Assembly: GCA_035548775.1 (NCBI GenBank)
Contig: DASZSI010000122.1
Location: 1-16,944, forward strand
Length of the DNA: 16,944 bases
From: UBA7672 sp035548775
GTDB taxonomy: Bacteria; Pseudomonadota; Alphaproteobacteria; Caulobacterales; Hyphomonadaceae
Direction: 5' to 3'
The translations under genes were made by a program, and so were the position numbers. The number at the start of each line of letters is the position of its first letter. Position 1 is the stretch's first letter. Positions 7,493-14,893 of this stretch are shown here, piece by piece. Below the pieces are notes generated by a model. That model worked only from the letters and a program-made list of their open reading frames with translations. It was not told the DNA's origin and ran no database searches.

Positions 7493-7498
7493 AAGGAG
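7493..7498 (+). promoter_or_regulatory. Strong ribosome binding site for SRPBCC protein 2
   Basis: AAGGAG lies 6 bases before GTG 7505, deciding that non-ATG start. The 55-base gap after SRPBCC protein 1 otherwise holds nothing recognisable. Confidence 0.8.
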
Positions 7499-7504
7499 AT
7501 ACAC

Positions 7505-7966
7505 GTGCCCGGCTCCAAATTCGTCTATGTCACCTACATCCGGACAACGCCGGAAAGACTCTGGCAGGCGCTGATAGATCCCAAGTTCACTCGGCAATAC
7601 TGGGCCGGCACGCACCAAGTATCTGACTGGAAAGTCGGCGCCGATTGGAAAATCATGATTCCCGACGGTCGCGTCGGTGACAGCGGCAAGGTGCTGGAAT
7701 TCGATCCCCCTCGCCGCCTGAAAGTCAGCTGGCGCAACGAATTCAAGCCCGAGTTGAAGGCCGAAGGCCACTCCTTCTGCACCTACGACCTCGAACCCGC
7801 CGGCAGCGCCGTGAAGCTCACCGTCACGCACGAACATCCGGCCGAGAATTCCAAGACGATCGAAGCCGTCTCCGGCGGCTGGCCGCACCTGCTGGCAAGC
7901 CTCAAGTCCCTCCTCGAGACCGGCGAGTCCCTTCTCGAATCCCGCAGCTGGCCGGAAGGGGTGTGA
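7505..7966 (+). CDS. SRPBCC/AHSA1-family protein 2
   Basis: A 153-aa SRPBCC/AHSA1 protein paralogous to its neighbours: YIRTTPERLWQALIDPKFTRQYW at the N-terminus, DSGKVLEFDPPRRLKVSW in the middle, and a GGWPHLLASLKSLLETGESLL C-terminal helix. It starts with GTG at 7505 behind a strong AAGGAG. The Trp-rich segment around residues 33-49 (YWAGTHQVSDWKVGADW) is typical of the subgroup placed next to ArsR regulators. Ligand unknown. The stop lies at 7964-7966, directly before the third paralogue. Confidence 0.9.
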   Translation: MPGSKFVYVTYIRTTPERLWQALIDPKFTRQYWAGTHQVSDWKVGADWKIMIPDGRVGDSGKVLEFDPPRRLKVSWRNEFKPELKAEGHSFCTYDLEPAGSAVKLTVTHEHPAENSKTIEAVSGGWPHLLASLKSLLETGESLLESRSWPEGV

Positions 7967-7968
7967 GG

Positions 7969-8403
7969 ATGTCATCAAACCCGCCCACTGCCATCGCCGT
8001 CCAGACATTCAACGTCGGCCCGGGCAAGGTCTACGACGCCATTCTCGATCCCAAGATGATCGCCCGCTTCATGTTCGGCCCATTGTTGCGCGAGGAGGAA
8101 ATCATCCACATCCGCAATGAGCCGAAAGTGGGCGGCGAATTCTCCTTCCTCGTCCGTCGCGGCGCCGAAGAGATCGATCATGTCGGACGTTATCTCGAAC
8201 TTGCCCGACCCAGGCGCATCGTCTTCACCTGGGCGGTGGACAAGGACGACGGCGGCTCCGTGGTCTTCATCGACATCAAGCCGACCGAAGAAGGCTGCAC
8301 GCTGACACTGACCCACGAGATGCCGCCCCAATGGGCAAACTTCGTCGACCGTTCCCGGGGCGCCTGGGAAAAGATGCTGGGCGTTTTGGCGACGCTGCTC
8401 TAG
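7969..8403 (+). CDS. SRPBCC/AHSA1-family protein 3
   Basis: A 144-aa SRPBCC/AHSA1 protein. VGPGKVYDAILDPKMIARFMFGP opens the fold, a GEFSFLVRRGAEEIDHVGRYLEL hairpin follows, then PRRIVFTW and a final WEKMLGVLATLL helix. It is more diverged from the first two than they are from each other by eye. ATG 7969 is preferred (GGAAGGGG ends 7 bases upstream); GTG 7963 would overlap the previous stop and add two residues. Its TAG stop shares the CTAG at 8400-8403 with the convergent XRE gene. Confidence 0.88.
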   Translation: MSSNPPTAIAVQTFNVGPGKVYDAILDPKMIARFMFGPLLREEEIIHIRNEPKVGGEFSFLVRRGAEEIDHVGRYLELARPRRIVFTWAVDKDDGGSVVFIDIKPTEEGCTLTLTHEMPPQWANFVDRSRGAWEKMLGVLATLL

Positions 8404-8591
8404 TCGTCCTCGAACACGTCCTCGATCCGCTTACCGAACAATCTCGCGATGCGGAACGCCAGCGGCAACGATGGGTCGAACTTTCCCGTCTCCACCGCAT
8501 TCACGCTCTGGCGCGACACATCGAGCCGCTCAGCTAGGTCCGCCTGGCTCCAGCCCTTTGCCGTCCGCAATTCGCGGATCGAATTCTTCAC
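8400..8591 (-). CDS. Small XRE-family (Cro/CI-type) HTH repressor
   Basis: A 63-aa protein that is almost only a helix-turn-helix domain: VKNSIRELRTAKGWSQADLAE, then recognition helix SRQSVNAVETGKFDPSLPLAF, ending IEDVFEDD. This is the minimal XRE type usually paired with a membrane protein gene. GTG 8591 is chosen because it matches the usual family N-terminus and overlaps the membrane-protein stop (GTGA); ATG 8606 would add five residues. It probably represses its own operon through the paired operators at 9238-9281 (inference). The gene ends tail to tail with the SRPBCC operon on a shared CTAG. Confidence 0.9.
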   Translation of the reverse strand: MKNSIRELRTAKGWSQADLAERLDVSRQSVNAVETGKFDPSLPLAFRIARLFGKRIEDVFEDD

Positions 8592-9217
8592 TTGAAGCGG
8601 CGCCATGTCAGCAGCTGGGCTGGACACAGGCACACCGCCCACAGCGGAAACACCGCCCACGCCTCGACATGCGGAACCAACCTGTAGAGGTCAAGGAAGC
8701 CATAGACCGTGCACACGGCCATGGTCAGGCCCATGGCGATCAGCTGCGACTGCGCCGCCATCGCTTTCAGGAATTCGTCGTCCTCTTCCTTGTGGTAAAG
8801 CATCACCGCCCGGATCGCGAACAACACGGGGATCGCCGGGGCAATAGCTATGGCCCAAGCCAGCAGCCCTGTCGGCTTGGCCTCAACGAAGTAGGACGTT
8901 CCCGGTATCAGGATCAGCCCGTAGATGAACATCGCCGGCAGAAAGCGCATCGTGTAGCGCCGCATCGCGGGGCGCATCTTAACGCCGCCCTTCATTCGGC
9001 TTTTCAGCAGGTAGGGTGTGAAAGCCACGGCGAACATGACAACCATGAACACCACGACCACGATCGTGCCCCACACGGGCGACCACAAATTGTGCGTCAC
9101 CGCATAGAACATCCCGAAGATATATCCGCCGCCCAGCAGCGCGATCAGCGCAGACCAGCCAATCCAGAACACCGGCCCCAGCTTCGCCTTCGGCTCACCG
9201 TCAACCATCGCGTTCAT
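8588..9217 (-). CDS. Six-TM membrane protein paired with the XRE repressor
   Basis: A 209-aa integral membrane protein of unknown function. Six hydrophobic spans are visible at about residues 15-40, 47-70, 92-111, 117-140, 159-177 and 186-204; a basic loop (72-91) and an acidic loop (143-150, KEEDDEF) separate some of them. ATG 9217 is chosen because GGAGG lies 8 bases upstream (9230-9226); a longer frame to 9256 would run through the operator and -10. It overlaps the XRE gene by GTGA, an arrangement common for small XRE regulators with a co-transcribed membrane protein. No enzymatic motif was recognised. Confidence 0.8.
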   Translation of the reverse strand: MNAMVDGEPKAKLGPVFWIGWSALIALLGGGYIFGMFYAVTHNLWSPVWGTIVVVVFMVVMFAVAFTPYLLKSRMKGGVKMRPAMRRYTMRFLPAMFIYGLILIPGTSYFVEAKPTGLLAWAIAIAPAIPVLFAIRAVMLYHKEEDDEFLKAMAAQSQLIAMGLTMAVCTVYGFLDLYRLVPHVEAWAVFPLWAVCLCPAQLLTWRRFK

Positions 9218-9237
9218 GCCGCCTACCTCCGCGCATG

Positions 9238-9281
9238 TGTCAAGTATACATGACACACGGGCATGTCAAGTAAACATGACT
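9238..9281. promoter_or_regulatory. Double palindromic operator, likely for the XRE repressor
   Basis: Two near-identical 18-bp copies, TGTCAAGTATACATGACA (9238-9255) and TGTCAAGTAAACATGACT (9264-9281), are spaced 26 bp start to start. Each is an inverted repeat TGTCA-N8-TGACA (the second with one mismatch). They sit directly upstream of the membrane protein-XRE operon, and the distal copy overlaps the stop of the alkylation-repair gene. Similar TGTCAAGTATACTTGACA-like sites accompany small XRE regulators in other proteobacteria (from memory). Confidence 0.8.
9243..9269 (-). promoter_or_regulatory. Promoter of the membrane protein-XRE operon
   Basis: On the minus strand, TTGACA (9269-9264) and TATACT (9248-9243) make a near-consensus sigma-70 pair, but with a short 15-base spacer. 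Each hexamer lies inside one copy of the palindromic operator, so repressor binding would cover both. The short spacer could mean a weak promoter or a different -35. Confidence 0.6.
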
Positions 9282-9948
9282 ATCTCGCAGGCGCCTTTGG
9301 ATTCTTGAGGCCGGTCTTCAGCTTGTTGCGAACTTCGCGTTTCACGCGGGCGGCCAGCGCGGCTTCGTGTTCAGCCAGGAACGCTTTCACCGCCTTGGGA
9401 TCCCATGGTGTGAGCGAGCGCAGCGCCCAGCTCATGGCCTTGACGACCATGTCTTCGTGGTCGGCGACCAGTATTTTGCAGATCAACATCGTGCGCTTCG
9501 TGTCGCCTATCCCGCCGCGCGTCTTGCCATTGAGGCCGACCGTCGAAACCAAGGCCGCGCGGCGTCGCCACAAGTCCGGCGATCTCGCCCAGCGCATCAC
9601 CTGATGGTCGCCGATCCGGCCGCGCAGCCAGGCCGGGCCGGAAATCAGTATGCCGAACGTATCGACGTCGACCCAGCCGGCCATGCCTTGCGAAAAAGCT
9701 TCAACCTCTTTCGCCGTTAATGCATCTAGTGCGCCGCGATGCACATTGACCACTTCATAGCCAATCCAACGCCAGCCGGCTGTCACGAGCGCCAGACTCA
9801 CAGCCTTCACATCTTGCGTCGGCGCGCCTTTGAGTTTCGCCGAAATCTCGCGACGGACGATGCGCAAGTTGGGCGTCGTGCGCACCTTCACGGCATAGAG
9901 CTTAGCCACCGCCTCCCTCACCAGCCGATCGCGTTCGGCGGGTGTCAT
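9280..9948 (-). CDS. DNA alkylation repair protein (AlkD-like HEAT-repeat glycosylase)
   Basis: A 222-aa all-helical protein of the AlkD/DNA-alkylation-repair family, which excises N3- and N7-alkylated purines without base flipping. Family features include TAGWRWIGYEVVNVH (57-70), WVDVDTFG (92-99) holding the acidic residue region, SPDLWRRRAALV (123-134) and VVKAMSWALRSL (168-179), whose Trp matches the conserved late tryptophan of AlkD. The C-terminus is basic (KREVRNKLKTGLKNPK). Its ATG overlaps the antiporter stop (ATGA), so the two are co-translated. The stop overlaps the distal XRE operator. The exact catalytic Asp (94 or 96) cannot be fixed by eye. Confidence 0.87.
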   Translation of the reverse strand: MTPAERDRLVREAVAKLYAVKVRTTPNLRIVRREISAKLKGAPTQDVKAVSLALVTAGWRWIGYEVVNVHRGALDALTAKEVEAFSQGMAGWVDVDTFGILISGPAWLRGRIGDHQVMRWARSPDLWRRRAALVSTVGLNGKTRGGIGDTKRTMLICKILVADHEDMVVKAMSWALRSLTPWDPKAVKAFLAEHEAALAARVKREVRNKLKTGLKNPKAPAR

Positions 9949-11612
9949 GGGGTTTTTCGTGGAATGATTGTGCTGGCAGCCTGGATCATAGCATCCGCAA
10001 TCTCGCGTTCGCCCGAAACGATCAGGTCGGCCCCGAATCCCTTGAGATGCTCCACCTCCGCATCACTATGGGCGCGAGCAAAGACCTTCAGTTTCGGATT
10101 CACTTGCCGCGCCAACTCGACGATACGGCCGGCCTCGAACCCATCGGGCACGGTCACGAACATCAAGTCCGCATCTGCAACGTCCGCGGCCTTCATTGCA
10201 TCGGCCGAGATGGCGTTGGCGGCCACGGCCGTGACGCCGCGCTTCTGCAGGTCCTCGACCACGGCCTCGCGGTTTTCGATCACCGAATAGTTTGCGCTGG
10301 CGCCGTCCAGCGCCTTGCCGATCAACGAGCCAACCCGGCCATACCCAACCAGAACCACGCGTTTCATCGGCGCCGGCGTAGTCGCGGGCGGTTGCACCAC
10401 GATCGGCGACGGCTTTTTCGTCAACCAGTCCGTCAGCATGAACACGAACGGATTGAGCAGGATCGAGATGATCGCGCCGCCCAGGATCAGGTCGCGGGCG
10501 CCCTCCGGCACAAGGTTGAACTGCAGGCCCAGCCCGGCAAGGATGAAAGAGAACTCTCCGATCTGCGCCCGGCTCGCCGCCACCGTCAGCGACGTCTCCT
10601 TGTTCTGCCGGAATAGCAGCAACAGGCCGGCGCTCGCCAGCGTGCGGAAGATGATGATGATCCCGACAGTCGCCGCCAGGGGCCAGGGATTCTGGACCAG
10701 GATACGCGGGTCGAATAGCATGCCGACCGAAACGAAGAAAATCACCGCGAACGCGTCGCGCAGCGGCAGTGTCTCGTTCGCCGCCTGCTGGGACAGCTCG
10801 CTCTCCGCCATGATCAGCCCGGCGAACAGCGCGCCCAGCGCAAAGGAAATATCGAAAAAGGCAGAAGCCGCATAGGCAACGCCCAGCGCGATCGCCAGCA
10901 CGGCCAGTCGGAACAGCTCGCGCGACCCCATGTGCACCACATGATGCAGGATCCACGGCACGACGCGCTTGCCCACCGCCAGCATGATCAGGGCGAACAC
11001 CGCTACCTTTCCCAAGGTCAGCAGAACGGCCAGGCCGGCATCCTGCAATTGCATCGCGGTGATCTGGCCGCCGTCGGCCACCTGCCCGCGGATATGCGCC
11101 CAGGTCGGGATCAGCACCAGCGCCACGACCATGGCGAGGTCTTCCACGACCAACCATCCCACCGCCAGCTTGCCGCGCTCTGTCTGCATCAGCCGGCGTT
11201 CCTGCAGGCTGCGGAGCGCCACGACCGTCGAAGCCACGGACAGCGCCAGCCCGAAGATCACGCCCGTCTCGATGTTCCAGCCGAACATCAGCGCCGCTCC
11301 TACGCCGACCGCGGTCGTCAACACGATCTGCAGCAGCGTCACCGGGACCGCCACGGCCCGCACCGACAGGATGTCCCGCGGCGAGAAATGCAGCCCCACC
11401 CCGAACATCAGAAGGATGACGCCGATTTCGGCCAGCTCGCTCGCCAGCTGGCTGTCAGCCACAAATCCCGGCGTAAACGGGCCCACAACCACGCCCGCGA
11501 TCAGATACCCGACCAGCGGCGACAGCCTCAACCGCACCGCAGCTGCGCCGAGAAGAAAGGCAAGCCCCAGGCCTACCGAGAGAAGGGCGATCAGCGGAGC
11601 GTCGTGAGGCAC
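9945..11612 (-). CDS. ybaL: YbaL-type CPA2 cation/proton antiporter with RCK/TrkA-N domain
   Basis: A 555-aa CPA2 antiporter close in length and layout to E. coli YbaL (558 aa). The N-terminus (PLIALL, then SPLVGYLIAGVVVGPFTPGFVAD and ELAEIGVILLMFGVGLHFS) matches YbaL well. About twelve membrane spans cover residues 5-395, with conserved Asp158 in GWLVVEDLAM. A Pro-rich linker (401-415) leads to an RCK/TrkA-N nucleotide-binding domain with GYGRVG at 423-428. Kef/YbaL systems exchange K+ or Na+ for H+ at the inner membrane, often gated by ligands on the RCK domain. Start is GTG 11612, fixed by N-terminal similarity although its ribosome site is weak. The stop overlaps the alkylation-repair start. 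Confidence 0.92.
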   Translation of the reverse strand: MPHDAPLIALLSVGLGLAFLLGAAAVRLRLSPLVGYLIAGVVVGPFTPGFVADSQLASELAEIGVILLMFGVGLHFSPRDILSVRAVAVPVTLLQIVLTTAVGVGAALMFGWNIETGVIFGLALSVASTVVALRSLQERRLMQTERGKLAVGWLVVEDLAMVVALVLIPTWAHIRGQVADGGQITAMQLQDAGLAVLLTLGKVAVFALIMLAVGKRVVPWILHHVVHMGSRELFRLAVLAIALGVAYAASAFFDISFALGALFAGLIMAESELSQQAANETLPLRDAFAVIFFVSVGMLFDPRILVQNPWPLAATVGIIIIFRTLASAGLLLLFRQNKETSLTVAASRAQIGEFSFILAGLGLQFNLVPEGARDLILGGAIISILLNPFVFMLTDWLTKKPSPIVVQPPATTPAPMKRVVLVGYGRVGSLIGKALDGASANYSVIENREAVVEDLQKRGVTAVAANAISADAMKAADVADADLMFVTVPDGFEAGRIVELARQVNPKLKVFARAHSDAEVEHLKGFGADLIVSGEREIADAMIQAASTIIPRKTP

Positions 11613-11739
11613 TCAGGCGGTTTCTTTCTGCGCGAGTTGATCTTGGACCAACCTTCGCAGATCGCGGATTCGAATTGCAACAAATACCTCGGTTCTTGGC
11701 CGATTTTCTTTAGGCCGGACGCAAGGCCGTCACAGCCGG
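11613..11739. other. Spacer upstream of the antiporter gene
   Basis: A 127-base gap between the minus-strand SRPBCC gene and the antiporter gene. It probably carries the antiporter promoter, but I see no convincing -35/-10 pair and no terminator hairpin. Confidence 0.4.
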
Positions 11740-12156
11740 CTAGTGCTCGACCATCGTCTTGAGCCCGTCCAGCACCATCTCCCAGTTCTTCTTCGTCTGC
11801 TCTTCGGCGCCTGAGCAATTGGTCTGTGTCACCTTCAGGTCGGTCTGGTCGCCCTTGCCCTTCAGGTCATAGGTCACGGTCGCATAGTTCTCCGGTTTGT
11901 CGGGCTTGCCGGACATCTCGCTGTAGTGGGTGAAGCTGAGCGAGCGCTCCTCCTCCACCTTCTTGATCTCGCCTTTGTCCTCGTACTTGCGGCCCTTGTA
12001 TTCGCCGCGGAAGGTGATCGGGCTGCCCGGCGTCCAGTCCGTGTCGACTTCCGATCCGAAAAAATATTCCTTGATCTTGTCTGGTTCAGTCAGCGCTGCC
12101 CAGACCTCGGATGGTGGTGCGTCGATGGTGCGCTGGACGGTAACGGTGTCGGCCAT
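11740..12156 (-). CDS. SRPBCC/AHSA1-family protein 4 (polyketide cyclase-like)
   Basis: A 138-aa SRPBCC protein: VTVQRTIDAPPSEVWAALTEP with KIKEYFFGSEVDTDW, then PITFRGEYKGRKYEDKGEI, a SLSFTHYS strand and a C-terminal WEMVLDGLKTMVEH helix. It is shorter and more acidic/lysine-rich than the three paralogues of the arsR operon and belongs to a different AHSA1 subgroup by eye. ATG 12156 is chosen because of GGAGAG just upstream; the longer frame to 12216 lacks family similarity. It stands alone on the minus strand. Its ligand is unknown. Confidence 0.88.
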   Translation of the reverse strand: MADTVTVQRTIDAPPSEVWAALTEPDKIKEYFFGSEVDTDWTPGSPITFRGEYKGRKYEDKGEIKKVEEERSLSFTHYSEMSGKPDKPENYATVTYDLKGKGDQTDLKVTQTNCSGAEEQTKKNWEMVLDGLKTMVEH

Positions 12157-12321
12157 GGCGTCTCTCCATGTGTTGGGTGACGACGGCTGAACCCCTCCCC
12201 GGCCCGAATGTTCCACCCGTAATCAGCCAACAGCGGCGAGGCGATCGGCCAAATACCGCCGTCCTCGGCAGCCGAACCTTAACTATCTTGTGCCATTCCT
12301 GCCTATCTGACGGGATCAATC
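12157..12321. other. Divergent intergenic region
   Basis: 165 bases between the divergent SRPBCC 4 and four-TM genes, likely holding promoters for both. A TTAACTATCTT stretch near 12277-12288 is a weak -10-like candidate for the plus strand. Nothing else stands out. Confidence 0.4.
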
Positions 12322-12822
12322 ATGCGTTTTCGAGACCCAAAGCGGCTCCGCATTATCTCGGGCGCGACACTTCTCCTCGTGCTGACGAGCGTGCCTGTGT
12401 TGCTCGGCCTCACACGCCCGGCGCCAGGCCACGAAGCCAGCGCGCCCGGCATAGTGAAGGTCTACACCTCGGGCCTCACCGCCATGGGCTGGGGCGGTTG
12501 GATCGCGCTCGGCTTTGCTGTTCTGTTCGGGCTCTGGCTGATCGCCGGAGAGCGCCAGCAAGTCGCCCGCAAGTTCCTTGCCCCCAGTTCGCGCCGCAAG
12601 CGCAACCTGGTCGAGATTCCGCGCGCGCTGGCGATCATCTTCGGCGCCGCCGGCATTATCGTCGGCACCCTCTCGGGCCTCTACACCGCAATGGTCGGCG
12701 CCCGGCCGGATCTGCTGGCTTACCTGCCGCCACCGCCGCTCAGCATCTCGATGGCCGTGACCTCGCTGGTCGTTGGCGCGGCAGTCTATACAATGGGCCG
12801 CATCGGCCGTTACGGCCTCTAA
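12322..12822 (+). CDS. Small four-TM membrane protein of unknown function
   Basis: A 166-aa hydrophobic protein I do not recognise. Hydrophobic spans lie at about 11-30, 58-75, 101-122 and 142-158. A strongly basic segment (QQVARKFLAPSSRRKRNLVE, 79-98) between spans 2 and 3 should face the cytoplasm by the positive-inside rule, and a proline run (LPPPPL, 135-140) precedes the last span. The first span might act as an uncleaved signal anchor. It lies 76 bases upstream of the OPT transporter on the same strand, so the two may share a transcript. Codon usage looks like that of its neighbours. The ribosome site is weak (CGGGA). Confidence 0.75.
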   Translation: MRFRDPKRLRIISGATLLLVLTSVPVLLGLTRPAPGHEASAPGIVKVYTSGLTAMGWGGWIALGFAVLFGLWLIAGERQQVARKFLAPSSRRKRNLVEIPRALAIIFGAAGIIVGTLSGLYTAMVGARPDLLAYLPPPPLSISMAVTSLVVGAAVYTMGRIGRYGL

Positions 12823-12898
12823 ACCGCCAGCCCGACCGTCGGCATTGCCGGACACCCGGTTCTCGGCTTACCTCCGCGGAACGCGAAGGGGCCCCTGA

Positions 12899-14893
12899 AT
12901 GACCGACATGACCGCAGCGCCTGCAAGGCGCATCGAATTCACCGGCCGCGCCCTGGTCCTTGGCTGCCTGCTGGGCGGCATGTTCACCGCCGCAAACGTC
13001 TACCTCGGCCTCAAGGTCGGCCTGACCTTCGCCTCGGCTATTCCAGCAGCGGTCATCTCGATGGCCCTGCTGCGTTTCTTCAAGACCTCGACCATCTGGG
13101 AAAACATGACGGTCCAGACCGTCGCCTCGGTCGGCGGAGCGATCTCCTCGATCATCTTCGTACTGCCTGCCCTGGTGATGATCGGCTGGTGGACAAACTT
13201 CCCGTTCTGGCAGTCCTTCCTGATCTGCACCTTTGGCGGCGTGCTGGGCGTCACCTTCTCGATCCCCCTTCGCCGCGCCCTCGTCATCAATTCCGACCTG
13301 CCTTACCCGGAAGGCGTCGCGGCCGCCGAAGTGCTGAAAGTCGGCTCGCACGGCGAACGCCAGAGCGAGGCGGCCGTCCGTGAGAACCAGGCCGGCCTCA
13401 TCACCGTGATACTGGGCTCGATCAGCTCGGCCCTGGTCGCCTGGCTCGTGGCGGCCAAGGTCTTCGTCGGAGAAATCGCAGGCTATGTTCGCCTGCCTGC
13501 CGCGCTCGGCGGCGGTGCAACCGGCTTTGGCGGCGGGCTTTCGCTAGCCCTGCTGGGCGCCGGGCATCTTGTTGGTCTTGCCGTCGGCATCGCGCAATTC
13601 GTCGGCCTCTTGATCGCGTGGGGCGTCGCTGTCCCCTTGATTACCGGAATGCAGCACACCGAAGGCGCCGCAGACGCCGCCGCTGGCGACGTTTGGCAGC
13701 ATCAGGTCCGGTTCATCGGCGCCGGCACGATCGCCATCGCCGCTGTGTGGACCCTCCTCAAACTCATCGGCCCGTTGGTCGGCGGCGTAACGTCAGCCCT
13801 CGCCGCCCAGCGTGCGCGGAAAGAGAACATCGCCCTCGACATCACCGAACGAGACATTCCGATCACGCTGGTCGGATTCATCTCGCTGGGCGTTCTTGCC
13901 GCGATCGGCGTCCTTCTCTGGACCTTCACCAACGGAACGCCGCTGGCCGGCGCCGCACCTGCACTGGTCGTGGGCGGCCTCATCTACGTCGTTTTGATCG
14001 GCTTCATCGTGGCGTCGGTCTGCGGGTACATGGCGGGCCTGATCGGCTCTTCGAACAGCCCGGTTTCCGGCGTCGGCATTCTCGCCATCGTCTGCGCCTC
14101 GCTGCTGATGCTGGGAGCCATGGCGGTCTTCGGCATCCAGGCCGATCCCTCGATCATCGCCTTCGCGCTCCTCATCACGGCAATCGTGTTCTCGATATCG
14201 GTCATCTCCAATGACAACCTGCAGGACCTGAAGACAGGTCAGCTCGTCGCGGCCACGCCCTGGCGCCAGCAGGCAGCCCTCATCGTCGGCGTGGTCGCCG
14301 GCTCATTGCTCGTTCCGTGGGTTCTCGACCTTCTCAACCAGGCTTACGGCTTCAACGGTGGGCCGGCCCCAACCGTTGCCGGAGCCAAGCCGCTGCCGGC
14401 GCCGCAAGCCACGCTCATCTCCTCGCTCGCCAAGGGCGTCATCAGCGGCGACCTTCGCTGGGACCTGATCGGCATCGGCGCTGGGCTCGGCGCGATCATC
14501 ATCGCAATCGACGAGGTCCTCGTCCGCACGTCGGGCGGCAAGCGCAAGCTGCCGCCGCTGGCCGTAGGCATCGGCATCTATCTGCCGATGGCCACCACCG
14601 TGATGGTCACCATTGGCGCCATCATTGGCACGATCTACAACAACTGGGTCTCGAAAGCCTCGTTCGCAGAGACTGCCAAGCGCCTGGGCGTGCTCCTCGC
14701 CTCCGGCCTGATCGTGGGTGAGAGTCTGTTCGGCGTTCTCAACGCCGGCCTCATCGTCGCCACCAACAACGGAGACATCCTTGTACTCCTAAAGGATGGA
14801 GCATCCTGGAGCTTCGCTGTCAGCGTCCTCGGCTATGTCGGCCTCATCGCCGGCCTCTACATCTGGACCCGAGGCAAGGCCGCGAAGGTTTAG
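12899..14893 (+). CDS. OPT-family transporter
   Basis: A 664-aa polytopic inner-membrane protein of the oligopeptide transporter (OPT) superfamily. Diagnostic stretches are GGMFTAANVYLGLKVGLTFA and IPAAVISMALLR in the first helices, NSDLPYPEGVAAAEVLK at about 132-148, CGYMAGLIGSSNSPVSGVGI in the second half and a late ISNDNLQDLKTGQLV motif. About 14-16 spans are visible. Bacterial OPT proteins are proposed to import peptides or metal-chelate complexes; the substrate of this group is not established. ATG 12899 follows a GAAGGGG site; ATG 12908 is possible. Its TAG stop overlaps the TAA of the convergent GTA g8 gene by four bases. Confidence 0.93.
   Translation: MTDMTAAPARRIEFTGRALVLGCLLGGMFTAANVYLGLKVGLTFASAIPAAVISMALLRFFKTSTIWENMTVQTVASVGGAISSIIFVLPALVMIGWWTNFPFWQSFLICTFGGVLGVTFSIPLRRALVINSDLPYPEGVAAAEVLKVGSHGERQSEAAVRENQAGLITVILGSISSALVAWLVAAKVFVGEIAGYVRLPAALGGGATGFGGGLSLALLGAGHLVGLAVGIAQFVGLLIAWGVAVPLITGMQHTEGAADAAAGDVWQHQVRFIGAGTIAIAAVWTLLKLIGPLVGGVTSALAAQRARKENIALDITERDIPITLVGFISLGVLAAIGVLLWTFTNGTPLAGAAPALVVGGLIYVVLIGFIVASVCGYMAGLIGSSNSPVSGVGILAIVCASLLMLGAMAVFGIQADPSIIAFALLITAIVFSISVISNDNLQDLKTGQLVAATPWRQQAALIVGVVAGSLLVPWVLDLLNQAYGFNGGPAPTVAGAKPLPAPQATLISSLAKGVISGDLRWDLIGIGAGLGAIIIAIDEVLVRTSGGKRKLPPLAVGIGIYLPMATTVMVTIGAIIGTIYNNWVSKASFAETAKRLGVLLASGLIVGESLFGVLNAGLIVATNNGDILVLLKDGASWSFAVSVLGYVGLIAGLYIWTRGKAAKV

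Noticed and set aside
8471..9253. 260-codon plus-strand frame antisense to the XRE and membrane protein genes
   Set aside because: His/Arg/Gln-rich product without any domain; a shadow of the real minus-strand genes.
10066..11157. 363-codon open frame on the minus strand inside the antiporter gene
   Set aside because: It lies wholly within the well-supported ybaL frame; its Arg/Gly/Pro-rich product is typical of a shifted reading of GC-rich DNA and has no domain features.
13618..14214. 198-codon plus-strand frame inside the OPT gene
   Set aside because: Arg/His-rich shifted reading of the transporter sequence.
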